From: Muricea muricata
Lineage: Eukaryota; Cnidaria; Anthozoa; Malacalcyonacea; Plexauridae
Direction: 5' to 3'
NCBI GenBank assembly: GCA_963855995.1
Contig: OY979717.1
Location: forward strand, 28,291,746 to 28,355,745
DNA length: 64,000 bases
Positions 35,939-46,470 of the stretch are shown here, piece by piece. The stretch's first letter is position 1, and each line of letters begins with the position of its first letter. The notes under the pieces are model-generated. The model saw nothing but the letters and a program-made list of their open reading frames with translations, did not search any database and was not told the origin of the DNA. The translations under genes were made by a program, and so were the position numbers.

Positions 35939-37214
35939 GTAAAATGAGAACAGTGGGCTTCCTTCTTTTAAAATTATCGTCCCATAAATATCGTGCGTTA
36001 GAGCACTCATTGTCATCAGCTGCATACGCCAGCTAGTTTGAGTGCATATCCACACCAGCTAGAAGGTAAAATTTTATTTGTTTGTTGAATATAGTTTTTA
36101 TGAAACCAAGAGAAATAATTGTTTGTGTAGAATCTGATAATTGATACAAGTATTAAAACAAATGATTTTATGTATGAAATCAATGTTTCAATAGCTTCAA
36201 ATGATCGTTTAGAGAATCTTGACGCTTTACCGTACACAAATTACGTCAGTATGCGATGGTGTTATTTGTTTCTCGCTCTTTTATAAATGTGGTTTGATGG
36301 CGCATGCATGTTATAATTACTGGAGTACAGACCACGGTATTAAAAGTGTAAAACTGCTAATTGTGTAGAATCCGCTGACAAAGCAATGCAAATATAACAA
36401 CAAATTAAATAAGTACATGTATGAAAAAAACCCATGTTTCCATGGGTATCTATTCATTTGTGGTAATTCATATCAGCTGTGCAGGTAAGCATAATTTTAG
36501 AGATTCATAATATCATTATAGGTGTACAAGACAAGAACAACCCTCATCAAAATTAGGGTTTAAGTCATCATATAATTCAGAAAGTGTCTGTCTGGTATTA
36601 TAAATTATAGATTTGTGTAGATATTGAATTTAACATTAAATACTAAGCAAAAATCTATATAACGCTCAAATTCGAAATCATTAAAGTGAAAACTTGCGAA
36701 AAAGTTAAACATTCACAAACATACTAAACGACCAATTTTTGTTCTAATTTGACAATGTGATTCACATGTGTTTTTACGTTATTTGTTTGGTCCTTTGCGT
36801 TGATGTTCTCTCGCGCCACCTTAGCTGCTGGATGTCTTCCCTTTGCAATATTGATACAGTGAGGATACAGTGAGGGAGGCCCCTTACAATTAATGTATGG
36901 AGAGAACAGACAAAACATTTTGTTGATGTTGTATAAAAATAACACTGTCTTATGGATATTTGGTTTTTGTTGTTCGACGTGCAAAATTTGCGAAAGACTT
37001 CAAAGTTTTTAGCATTGTGATCCCCAGTTTTTTTTGAAGTCCAAGAAAATTTCTGGTTAGATGTTATAGATTACCTCATTAATAACCTACGGTCGTGTTT
37101 GTATACCATCAGGATGATGAAAAAATGTTTATATTTTACCCAAAGTAATTTAGTGACTGATACCGACAATCAAATGGTACAGACTGCATCCTTCGCAATA
37201 ATAAATATGAAGTG

Positions 37215-38101
37215 ATGGCGGACGGTCAGCAGATCCCGAGCTCTGTTTGTTATCATCAATTTAATAAATTTTTGTCTGTCAACAGTGAGGAATATCGCTG
37301 GAATGGCACCTTCGAGGAACCTTAAACGTATTTTGCTGATAATTTACCCGGAGCTGGAAGTTGGAGCTCTCCTAGTGGCGGAGTGAAGTTATTTACAGCG
37401 GAAGATAGTCAAATCAAATGGCAAAAGTCGAAGAAGTTGGTCATCGTCAGAGACACTTCAAATATGTATATTTCAAACTTTTTTACACAGGCAACCGTGG
37501 TAGATAATACTAGTCCTTTTATTAGCACTGATGCTGTTACAAACGGAGTTGCTGCAGAAGTACAAATGGCTTCAGAGGTCTGTCCTGCTAATTCATTTGA
37601 AGCGGCCATATAGCAGCAACAAACTTTATTATGTCAACAAAGCCCCTCGATGATTTTAAACTAATTAGGTCTACAAATCTCCAAGTGGAAAATAAGAAAT
37701 TAAAGGAAAGCCTTGAAGATCTAAGAAATAGGTACAATAAGTTATTGTGTGTCGGGTCAGATCTTACTGCAGGGTCAGAACTTGTATACTGTGACAAGAA
37801 TATTCATACCGTTGCTGAACCGATTAAAAACTTTTCTGATTCGGTCCAACCAGGTATTTTATCTAATCCCAACGAGTCCTCTAGTATTCCAGTAATAGAT
37901 TTGGATAAGAGGGAGGAAAATGAAATTGCTAAGAATAATACTGCGCCAGTATAATCAAAACATAAAGTTAAAGGCAAAAAGAAATCAAAAAACAGAAGTA
38001 GCACCAGTTGTGGTAATGATTCCGTTGTTAATCAACATTGTACCAAATTCCCAACTGATCCCTCCAACAATACGGATATTCCCAATCAAGTCGACCGTGA
38101 C
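37215..38101 (+). pseudogene. ORF1 remnant of a CR1-like LINE
   Basis: MADGQQIPSSVCYHQFNKFL opens at 37215 and stops at 37323. The frame then shifts to GGVKLFTAEDSQIKWQKSKK and on to 37612, and a third segment starts at 37631 with a coiled coil (LQVENKKLKESLEDLRNRY). A Lys/Ser-rich stretch follows. In another frame near 38090 TVTIIGDY resembles block I (GDS) of the SGNH-esterase domain found in some CR1 ORF1 proteins. At least three frame breaks. The sequence then meets the DIRS junction. Identification as LINE ORF1 rests on the coiled coil, the GDS-like block and the RT remnant on the far side. Confidence 0.5.
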
Positions 38102-38490
38102 GATAATTGGAGATTATGCAAGTCTGTTACAGATGCAGTATAATATTAATTATATGAGAGATATGAGACGAGATTTAACAATGCATTGTCTTCATTTTCC
38201 ACTCCATTTAACGTAAATACAGTGAATAACTTCAAAGCAAACAAATTTACATAGGATATAGTGTTCTAATCTATCTTAATCATAAATACCGCTGACCTGC
38301 GCCACCCATGCACCTTTTTCTGGAACGACCTACGTAATCAAGAACAGACTAACAATATCATTAACATTTAACAATGCATGGGAGGGCACACTTAAAGCGG
38401 TGGGAATGCATTGTTAAATCTCGTCTCATATCTCTCATATAATTAATATTATACTGCATCTGTAAACAGACTTGCATAATCTCCAATTAT
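38102..38490. repeat. 72-bp inverted flanks around a 245-bp DIRS terminal fragment
   Basis: 38102-38173 and 38419-38490 are nearly identical inverted copies of the LINE ORF1 end. The segment between them (38174-38418) begins TTTAACAATGCATTG and ends with its complement. It is therefore a DIRS-end fragment lying in the loop of a host-sequence hairpin, not a simple insertion. Confidence 0.8.
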
Positions 38491-38527
38491 ATTTCGAGAT
38501 ATTCGACTTCAATTTAACAATGCATGT

Positions 38528-39597
38528 TCAAAGCAACACAATCTGACTTGGACGCTGATAAACTGCTCTGCTTGGTGAAGCGTTAAATTGAGGCCTATAA
38601 TAGAATTTTGAGAATGTACTTTCTTGTGACCAATCTGCCATACCTAGGATTTCGGTAATTGAGATTCCTAGAGGGCCTCAGAGAAAATCCCCGTATCAAT
38701 ACCTGCTAACTGCAGCATGTTCTTAATCCATCTTGCTAATGTCGAAGATGTGACGGCATTATGAGGGCTAATGTAAGACAAGAACAACTTGTTGTCCTGA
38801 TTGATATCAGTGGATCTGAACACCTTGGTGTTAGTCTCATAACACTTTGGGCAACTAACAGGGCATAAGTCCTTATCCTCTCCAAATGAAGCATGGAAGC
38901 TAGACTTTGGGGAATCTCCTGGTTTAGACGTTTTAGATAAACCAGGGAGCTTAAAAGATACCCCTTCTGGGTGGTAAACTCGGAACCTTAAGTCTTTTTT
39001 AGCGAGATCCGAAGATCTATCTGGTGCTGTAAAAGCAAGTAATGTCACCAACTTGAGGGATAAAAGTTTAAGACTTAAACCTTCATTATTTCCCAAAGAT
39101 TTAATATATGTTAGGACTTGCGATACGCTCCAAGTGTGCGAATATTTTGGTTCTGGAGGTCGCAAGTGAAAAATTCCTTTTAGTAATTGACATACCAACG
39201 GGTGAGCCCCCACGCTAGTCGCGTCAATCTCAGGTAAAACAGCTGACAAAGCTGAACGATAGACATTAATAGTTCTATAAGCCTTTCCATCCTTGGACTG
39301 ATCTTTAAGAAATTCTAATATAGCATTTAGAGATACTGACATCCATTGTGGGATGAAGTGATTTAGACGCCCAGTTTGAGGCGCATTCTCTATTAAATTG
39401 GGTTGTAAAATTTCTAAAAACATACCTTTGAGCAAATTGGTTGGACGTTGGTTTCTCACTGATTGGGTTTGAAGAACCGTGGGCTGTGGAACCGTGGGCT
39501 CTGGAATCTGGTGGATAGTCCTCGACCCCGAAGTGTAGTACTGCCCCTGAGTGCCGTAGTTGGTTGGAATGGGCGGACTTGTCTGTACTGATTCCAC
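38528..39597 (-). pseudogene. DIRS tyrosine recombinase, fused to an RT N-terminal stub
   Basis: The long frame (39597-38668) overlaps the end of gag, as DIRS RT frames do, and opens with Pro/Gln-rich sequence and an RT-start-like block (GRLNHFIPQWM). It then jumps straight to recombinase sequence: YRTINVYRSALSAVLPEI, LLAFTAPDRSSDLAKKDLRF (first catalytic Arg) and SPHNAVTSSTLARWIKNML. The usual H-x-x-R block after AGIDTGIFS is missing; in another frame ITEILGMADWSQESTFSKFY (about 38660-38600) supplies the region around the catalytic Tyr. So the integrase is broken by a small deletion and frameshift, on top of a large internal deletion that removed RT and RNase H. Confidence 0.75.
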
Positions 39598-40007
39598 TGG
39601 CGGCCCCCACGAGGTCTCTGGAATCCTCGGGAGGCCCCTCCACGAAAAAAAGGTTTTCCCAACCTGGAGGCCTTTTCAATTGTTTCCGCAGTCTCTGAGC
39701 GGGTCTTCAGACGCTGCCCAAAATTTGGACCAAACAGGTGCCGTTCAGTGTCTGGGAAATGCTCTTGGGCCAAAGAGACCATTAGCGGGTTGATCTTCTT
39801 CAGAACTAACTCTCTGCGTGAAACTGATAGGCGAGCAGACGCATCTCCAGCCAGGAGCATTGCATGTTTTAGGCAGGTGAGAAAATTGAGGACACTATCC
39901 TTGTCCAATTCAACAGCCCCATCACTATTACATGACTCTAACATGACCAGAAGGTTTTCATATATTGTTGATAAAGGGCCAAACACATCAAGAACATGAT
40001 CTTGCAT
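39456..40007 (-). CDS. DIRS gag, C-terminal part
   Basis: 183 residues: a helical region (DKDSVLNFLTCLKHAMLLAG), a HLFGPNFGQRL block typical of DIRS gag, and an Arg/Gly-rich tail (FFRGGASRGFQRPRGGR) likely to bind RNA. The frame is open and overlaps the following recombinase frame by about 140 bp. It probably belongs with the upstream ORF (40621-40046) as one protein broken by a frame change in the 40008-40046 gap. Confidence 0.6.
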   Translation of the reverse strand: MQDHVLDVFGPLSTIYENLLVMLESCNSDGAVELDKDSVLNFLTCLKHAMLLAGDASARLSVSRRELVLKKINPLMVSLAQEHFPDTERHLFGPNFGQRLKTRSETAETIEKASRLGKPFFRGGASRGFQRPRGGRQWNQYRQVRPFQPTTALRGSTTLRGRGLSTRFQSPRFHSPRFFKPNQ

Positions 40008-40045
40008 TTCCTTAAGCGGTTTGTCTGGTAGTGTGATGCCCTGGA

Positions 40046-40621
40046 TTAAGGAGTGTGATCCCCTCGGACTGCATTAACATTTGGCCGAGGAGAAGCTTTG
40101 ACCAGACTCCTCCGTACAAATTTACTCAATGGTTTGCAAGTTGCAGTTTCCAGGAAGGCAGCTAGCTCTTCACTGGCTTCCCAGCGAGAGTTTGGGGATA
40201 GAATATCACCCTCAGCCGTGTCTGAGTCTATGTTTACATCGTTTATAGTATTCTCACTCAGAGTGTTTCTTCGTGTTCGCTTAGTTGTTGGTGTATAAGT
40301 CTCAATGTCAATCACCTGTTCTGCACTTCGTTTGTTACCTGTTTGGTCATCTGACACTACAGGATTTGTTAGATTTATATCACCCGTTTGATCATCTGAT
40401 ACTCCGGGTTTTGAATGGTGAGCTGTTCCCGTTTGATCAACTGATACTCCGGGATTTATTGCAGTTGTTTGGGCAGAAAACCCAACATATTCGTTACTTA
40501 TGCGCTCAACCATGTGTTTGAGTTGCGGAGTGATAGTAGTCATAATTGCCGCCGAAATTGACGAGATAAAGTCTCGATCGGCCACTATGGCCTGAACGAG
40601 CTTAGTAGGATTAGACTTCAT
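40046..40621 (-). CDS. DIRS gag, N-terminal part with a degenerate repeat
   Basis: 191 residues starting MKSNPTKLVQAIVADRDF. A short repeat (GVSVDQTG, GVSDDQTG, VVSDDQTG) occurs three times, followed by basic sequence (TKRTRRNT) that may act as a nuclear signal. It lies first in the element, 140-240 bp inside the terminal repeat, as expected for gag. Confidence 0.5.
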   Translation of the reverse strand: MKSNPTKLVQAIVADRDFISSISAAIMTTITPQLKHMVERISNEYVGFSAQTTAINPGVSVDQTGTAHHSKPGVSDDQTGDINLTNPVVSDDQTGNKRSAEQVIDIETYTPTTKRTRRNTLSENTINDVNIDSDTAEGDILSPNSRWEASEELAAFLETATCKPLSKFVRRSLVKASPRPNVNAVRGDHTP

Positions 40622-40952
40622 ACCTTTGTCCTCGTCGTTAAGGTTGGATGGCCCGGATTATGCGTTTCATCCATCGCTGTAATATTTTCCTGCTCCGCCA
40701 TATGTAGGAGTGAAAAAAAAAGACGCATAGGTGGCGCAGGTCAGCGGTATTTATGATCAAGATAGATTAGAACACTATATCCTATTTAAATTTGTTTGCT
40801 TTGGAGTTATTCACTGTATTTACGTTAAATGGAGTGGAAAATAAAGACAATGCATTGTTAAATTGAAGGCCTTTGACACTATTGACCATGAAGTTCTTCT
40901 TTCCAAGCTCTGAGCTTACGGTGTTGATGACTTGTCGCTACCTTGATTTCGA

Positions 40953-41245
40953 TGATGGATGGATGGATGGATGGATGGATGGATGGATGGATGGATGGAT
41001 GGATGGATGGATGGATGGATGGATGGATGGATGGATGGATGGATGGATGGATGGATGGATGGATGGATGGATGGATGGATGGATGGATGGATGGATGGAT
41101 GGATGGATGGATGGATGGATGGATGGATGGATGGATGGATGGATGGATGGATGGATGGATGGATGGATGGATGGATGGATGGATGGATGGATGGATGGAT
41201 GGATGGATGGATGGATGGATGGATGGATGGATGGATGGATGGATA
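40953..41245. repeat. (ATGG)n microsatellite, ~290 bp
   Basis: About 73 near-perfect GGAT units. Its right end joins GATAGATAGTAGTCTTTATT, the 3' end of the minus-strand LINE, so the array is the expanded 3' tail of that LINE rather than an independent satellite. The long Met-Asp-Gly-Trp ORFs across it are artefacts. Confidence 0.95.
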
Positions 41246-43130
41246 GATAGTAGTCTTTATTAGAAAGCGTTACTCAAAACACCCGTTTGAGTTTACAGAG
41301 TTTATAGGAATAATACAATATAAGATTTAAAATTTACTGCTATTTACATGGTGTTGAATAATCTGAAACTAAGATAATATACAAATAAGTCTATATTAGA
41401 AGACATGTCATACAAATTTATAAAGACATCTATTTATGAAAGAGCGTTTATAACGTTCAGTTCTTATTAATGGCAGCTCAAATTCATGTCCCCTCTGTCT
41501 TAGCGGTCTTTTTAGCTTATTCAGCAATAATTCTTGTAATGCATTATCTTTATCATTTATTATTTTGTTCCATAATTTCCTGTCTCTATCTGAGATAACT
41601 TCGCTGAAATTAAACTTATCTGCTATATAACCATTTTGATAAACACGGCTAGTAAATTTATCAATTTGGTTAATATACTTGTCATAAGTACCTCCCCAAA
41701 GCTCGACTCCGTAAATAAATAATGGCATTATTAAACTGTTGAATAAAAGGTTTAACTGGTTGATCGACATACCGTAATACTTGCACACTCGTAGTATATA
41801 CAGTCTTCCAGCAGCTCGACCAATCATTTCATCAAAATGTAAATCCCATTTATCAGATGCGTTCTCTAGGGTTACTCCTAATATCTTCAACCACGTTTTG
41901 CGATGATATTTGGAATAGCAACCGGTAAGGGTGTTGAAATTTTACTTCGTATGACCATTTCAAATGTTTTTTTCGTGTTAAGCTGCATTCTATTTCTTTC
42001 GGACCATTCTCCAATATTACTAACTTCAGTCATAGATGTGTCGTCATCATCATAAACAGGAACTTCTAATGTCAAATCATCAGCAAATTTCACCAGTTCA
42101 TTTTGAGTACTTACTGTTTTGATGTCATTGATCATTACTGAAAATAGGAGTGGTCTCAACACGGTTCCCTGAGGAACACCTCTATTAATGCCCACATACT
42201 CTGTTCTGATTCCGTCGACCTTTACTCTCTGGTGACGACATTCCAGGAAGTTAACAATCCAATTAATGATATATGGATTAATCGGGAGGTTTTTCAGCTT
42301 ATTAAATAGGATGTCATGCGGTACGCTGTCAAATGTTTTCTTAAAGTCGAATGAAAAAACTCTCACGTATCTGGCTCCATTTTCCAACCATTTCAATGAC
42401 AGGTGTTGACACTTAATCAAAGCCATTATAGTATTATGACACTTTTTATAGGCGAATTGTTCTGAATCAATGATATCTCTAATGGAGTGAGCAATTTCAG
42501 TCTTATATATACATTTCTCAAATATTCTCATGATTATATCAGTCACAGAAATAGGTCTCAGCTGGTTTCAATTTTCTAAAGTAGCTTCCTTAGGGACTGG
42601 TATAAGATCAGCCCTTTTCCAAACTTTAGGAGCCTTGCTTTTTCTCAAAGAGGAATTAAATATTTTCGTGATGGTTGGTGCTAGCTCAAGACCAAACTCT
42701 TTCCAGAACCAATATGGTAAGTCATCAGGTCCTGCTCATGTACATTTTTGATTTTGGAGAAACTTGGAAACCAGTTCTACAGTAAGCATAGGAACTCTAG
42801 TACCTTCTGGAATTTCTTCAAACTCTGGAGGTTATAATATGGATCAGTACATACGTCGTGAAAGAAACCATTTATCTCACTGGAGCCAATAAAAGATGCA
42901 ACTGGTAGTTTATTGTCATTTCTTCCTGTAATTTTATTTATGTTAGACCACCAGTCTTTTGTTCCTGATTTGCATTTTCGATATTCATTCTGAACGGCTT
43001 TAAGTTGGTTTGTTCTAATAAGCTTATTGATTTGGGTTTGTATCCGACTATTAGCTTCACTATCTCTAGCCTTAATTGCTCGTTTCCTTTGCTTTAGCAA
43101 ATGTTTTACCAAAGGAGATGTAAATGGTGG
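41246..43130 (-). pseudogene. LINE inserted in the CR1-like LINE (RT, 5'-truncated)
   Basis: Minus-strand blocks in order: KSGTKDWWSNINKITG (about 42960), AGPDDLPYWFWKEFGLELAP (frame-corrected, 42740-42680), PISVTDIIMRIFEKCIYK (42550), DFKKTFDSVPHDILFNKL (42350), GVPQGTVLRPLLFSVMINDI (42180), the catalytic FADD (42090) and KILGVTLENASDKWDLHFDE (41890), then the C-terminal region to 41408. AATAAAGACTACTATC ends the 3' UTR before the tail repeat. Three or more frame breaks. Truncated at the 5' end near 43130 where the host LINE resumes. Confidence 0.85.
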
Positions 43131-44275
43131 ATCTCTCGTTGGATCATATCTAAGTGATCGTATCAGAGGTGCTTTGTCAACGGCCAGTTTTCAAATAGCT
43201 CTTTTATAACGAAGGGTGCCCCCCAAGGTTCTATTATTGGGCTTCTTTTGCTTCTGGTCTATATCAATGATCTACCGAACTGCCTGAATGAGGGTCTCCC
43301 AAGGATGTTTGCTGACGACACCATGCAACATAAGCTTTAGCAGTAATTCTCTTTCTGATCTTGAACATCTTATTAATTTTGAATAGCTAATAAGTTAAGT
43401 TTAAACATTGCTAAAACAGAATTTATATATGGTCATCGGTTAGCGACAACGATTAGCAACCTTTGATGACCATGAGCTATGCGTCACTGTCAATAATGCG
43501 TCAGTCAAACAAGTTATGTCCGCAAAAACCTTAGGAATGACTTTAGATGAAAATCTTACATGGAGAGACCATGTCGAGGTCATTTCCAAAAAGTTCTTTT
43601 CTGGCATTGGTGCACATTAACGTATACGAGGGCTGATTGATCAAGAAACCGCAATTAAAGCATATCAAGGTTATATCGAACCTTACTTCTCCTAATGTGC
43701 TCCAGTATGGGACTGGTTCGGTCATCCTCTGAGTGATAAGCTCCAGAAACTTCAAAACAGAGCAGCTCGTGTTATAACGCGTTCTTCATATGATATCTCC
43801 TCTAACCTCCTTCTTGATCAGTTAAAGTAGAATAATTTATCCGTTAATCGTCAAAAACAGAAAGCTATTCTCATGTATAAGACACTTAACGGCCAAACAC
43901 CTCAGTATCTACATGAGATGTTTACCTCTAGAAGGTGCCCGTATCCTCTCAGGAATTCTAACGGCAAGTTATTTATCCCTAAACCTAACATCAACAACCT
44001 AAAGCGCTCCTTTTCTTATAGTGGAGCATTTCTCTGGAACAACTTGCCAGAATCCCTTAGATTATCGCCATCTTTCACGGCGTTTAAAAGTAGTCTAGAA
44101 TATCTATATTCTGGATGATTCGACTCCTACACGGCACCCAGGTAGAACAGTACTCTTCTCTTTATTCTCTCCTCTTCTTCCTCATTAATTAACTGTATAT
44201 ATTCCTAGTTTATAAACTTGTATTTTTTCAATAGTTCTTCTGTACTGATGGTTTTTTCCGTGTTTAAATAAAGTT

Positions 44276-44390
44276 TATGTATGTATGTATGTATGTATGT
44301 ATGTATGTATGTATGTATGTATGTATGTATGTATGTATGTATGTATGTATGTATGTATGTATGTATGTATGTATGTATGTATGTATGTAT
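44276..44390. repeat. (ATGT)n microsatellite, LINE tail
   Basis: About 28 ATGT units directly after AATAAAGTTT, forming the 3' tail of the CR1-like LINE. Confidence 0.95.
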
Positions 44391-44639
44391 ATTTATTTTG
44401 GCTGGTTGAGAACATGCTTACAATAGCATTGTTATGATTAGAACTTGCATTTAAAAAATACCCTCAGAAAAGTCGGGCGGAATGGTAGCTATTGTTTCTG
44501 ATGTATTTGAGCACCGTAATTTCCTGGATCAGTATACACCCCGTCACGATATCAATTCGGCATGTCGTGAGTACGGTAACTTCGCCGTGTTGAAAGACGT
44601 CCATGGCGCCCAATAGTTAAACTTGATGTGCAAATTCTG

Positions 44640-45060
44640 AGACCTTTGCGTGGCTTTAGTTTACGTGTAAGGTATAATTTATGTTAGTTGACAATTACTT
44701 GTACTGCATGAATGCCTTTATGTGGTCAGATTTGAGTTATTTAGAAAAATAGGGCACTAAAATTCTGGTAATATTTCGACTTTATTGCAAAGTTATAGTC
44801 ACATATGGCCACCAGAATATTTACAAGATGCGCATAGATGCTTAAGGTTAGACATAGGATATCGACGTCAAGGGTGGAGTGGCATGAACTTTGAAACTAT
44901 TTAACAAGCCACAAGTGAGTGTAAGAATTACAGAAGGAGCATTATTTCTTTAGAAAATTCATGGCCACTATTGAGCGCCGAGATTTGAGTTTGTGTGTTG
45001 GAGTGATTGCATTATTTTCGTATTTTGGTGAGTAGTTCATAGTTAGTAAAAGACTTGTCA
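44640..45060 (+). repeat. Inverted duplication, arm 1 (promoter plus first exon)
   Basis: Blocks in this arm recur inverted and in order in 50290-49385 and 45689-45480: TTGAGTTATTTA near 44731, TTTCGACTTTATTGCAAAG near 44778, GTGGAGTGGCATGA near 44874, GAGTGTAAGAATTAC near 44920, and the exon block from 44936. The arms are clearly diverged, so the duplication is old. Confidence 0.6.
44961..45027 (+). CDS. Possible signal-peptide first exon
   Basis: ATGGCC at 44961 opens MATIERRDLSLCVGVIALFS, a short basic start followed by a hydrophobic run as in signal peptides. The exon ends at TTTTG with a strong GTGAGT donor (45028) in phase 1, the same phase as exon 1 of the PAN gene. No following exon was found before the minus-strand copy begins at 45480. 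In that copy the ATG is lost and an insertion disrupts the block, so it is a dead duplicate. Confidence 0.4.
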
Positions 45061-45479
45061 TGTCCGAGCTCATCAACTTTGTCATAAAGATTATATGTCT
45101 GGCATGTTCACATGCAGTACGATTTTCTGAAAATTAAAAGCACTGAAAGTATTAAATTTAGCATTCTCGGCATTTTTTTTAAATATGTTGCCGAACAACC
45201 CGGACAAGAAAATTCGTAAACTAAATTACTTCTGTGCAAGTCGGGAATTTTTGGACAGAAAGTAAGAGACATTAATTTTTGGAAATGACAATGAATTTGA
45301 CTGGCTTAGTTAGGTTATGTTATATCATACGTATGGGTTTTTTGACAAAATACACGCCTTGCTAGCCAAAAAAGGAAATTCAGATCCATATTTTAGGAAA
45401 GTTTTCGTTCGAAATGTTGTATTAATCAGTGCCTGAAAACGCCTTGCTATCTGGTTGCCGGTTCATTTATTTTGCATTC

Positions 45480-45689
45480 TAGCTTTTATTTTCTGAGTAT
45501 AGCTGACGTGTAATTTGCTGGAATCGAAAACCGTTCCAAGCCATAAATTTAGAAATTATAGACATTTGTTCGTTGAGAAATATACTACAATCATTCCAGC
45601 ACACAAACTCAAATCTTTTGCTCTTTCTGGTTAAAAGACCGTCGCTCAGTAGTGGTCTTAAAGCTTCTAAAGAACTAATGCTCTTTCTG
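45480..45689 (-). pseudogene. Inverted duplication, arm 2 inner part (dead exon copy)
   Basis: On the minus strand this continues the copy that is interrupted by the 45690-49384 element. CAGAAAGAGCATTAGTTCTT matches the exon block at 44936. The start codon position has changed to TTAAGACC and about 30 bp are added, so it cannot code like arm 1. Confidence 0.5.
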
Positions 45690-46206
45690 CACTGCAAAAA
45701 ATTCTGAGTAAAAATAACGCAAACCTTTGAGTAAATGAATGCACCAATAGTTACTCGTGATTTTGAGTAAATTATACTCTTAAAATATTACTCAAGTAAA
45801 AAACTACTCAAGATAATGGGTAAACGTAACTCCGAATTTGAGTAATTGTACTCAAAAAATGAGTAAAAGTTACTCAAAAATTGAGTTCAAATTTCTCAAA
45901 CAAAATGCACCCAAATTGACTCCTAACTTTGAGTAAATGTCCAATTTACTCAGATTTCGAGTAAACCTACTCAACCATGAGTGAATGTTACTCAGAAGAG
46001 CAACACGTACTCAGGCATACAAACATACACAAAAAATCTGAGCAAACTTGTAAGGGGTCGTGGGTAAACTATATACGCATTAAAAATAGTAGTTAGAATA
46101 CATCTTCGAAACAAGTTACTTGAGATAAAACTGTAATTAATCAAGTCGAGTATAATACTACATATATACAATGTATCAGGAAACGCGGCACTTGACGCGG
46201 CCCCAC

Positions 46207-46470
46207 ACTGTAAAAACAGATTGGTTAAAACGACCAAAAAATTGGTTGTTTGGATGCATCTGAGACAACCAGTTTAAATTGGTTGCTTGAGCCAAAAAAA
46301 TAATTGGTCATTTTTACCAATTACATCAAATCCACCAATCTAAACTGGTTGTTGACCAATCTAAACTGGTTGTCTCAGATACATCCAAACTACCAATTTT
46401 TTTTTGTCATTATAACCAATTTAAAATGACCAAATTTAAATTGGTTAGCCATTTTAAAATGATTAAAATG
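46207..46470. mobile_element. Second CACTG-type end (TTGGTT/AACCAA repeats)
   Basis: CACTGTAAAAACAG at about 46207 is followed by many copies of TTGGTT and AACCAA-type motifs (for example CCAATCTAAACTGGTTG). This is the end of a different but similarly built element lying inside the 45690 element. No opposite end was found. Confidence 0.5.

Larger units (their letters stand above)
38174..40862 (-). mobile_element. DIRS-type element lacking reverse transcriptase
   Basis: Inverted ends of about 140 bp (38174-38314 and 40715-40862) start TTTAACAATGCATTG, and short copies of that motif recur at 38367, 38405 (inverted) and 38511. On the minus strand lie a two-part gag (40621-40046, 40007-39456) and a tyrosine recombinase (39597-38528). 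The RT, RNase H and methylase-like regions that normally separate gag from recombinase are absent. The element sits inside a LINE: ORF1 remnant on the left, RT remnant ([15 protein letters not shown]) immediately on the right. Confidence 0.75.
40863..44275 (+). pseudogene. CR1-like LINE reverse transcriptase, split by a second LINE
   Basis: [15 protein letters not shown] and YGVDDLSLP (40864-40950) are RT blocks. The frame is broken by the (ATGG)n array and the minus-strand LINE (40953-43130), then resumes with SYLSDRI (43155), KGVPQGSIIGPLLL (after frame correction, about 43210), FADDTMQ (43310), TLGMTLDENLTWRDHVEVIS (43530) and the C-terminal DKLQKLQNRAARVITR and PYPLRNSNGKLFIPKPNIN blocks to the stop at 44118. 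The 3' end has AATAAA followed by a (TATG)n tail, normal for CR1/L2-type LINEs. Numerous stops; inactive. Probably the same element as the ORF1 remnant at 37215. Confidence 0.8.

Noticed and set aside
40943-41263. Long Met-Asp-Gly-Trp repeat ORFs in all three plus frames
   Set aside because: Translation of the (ATGG)n microsatellite, which is a LINE tail.
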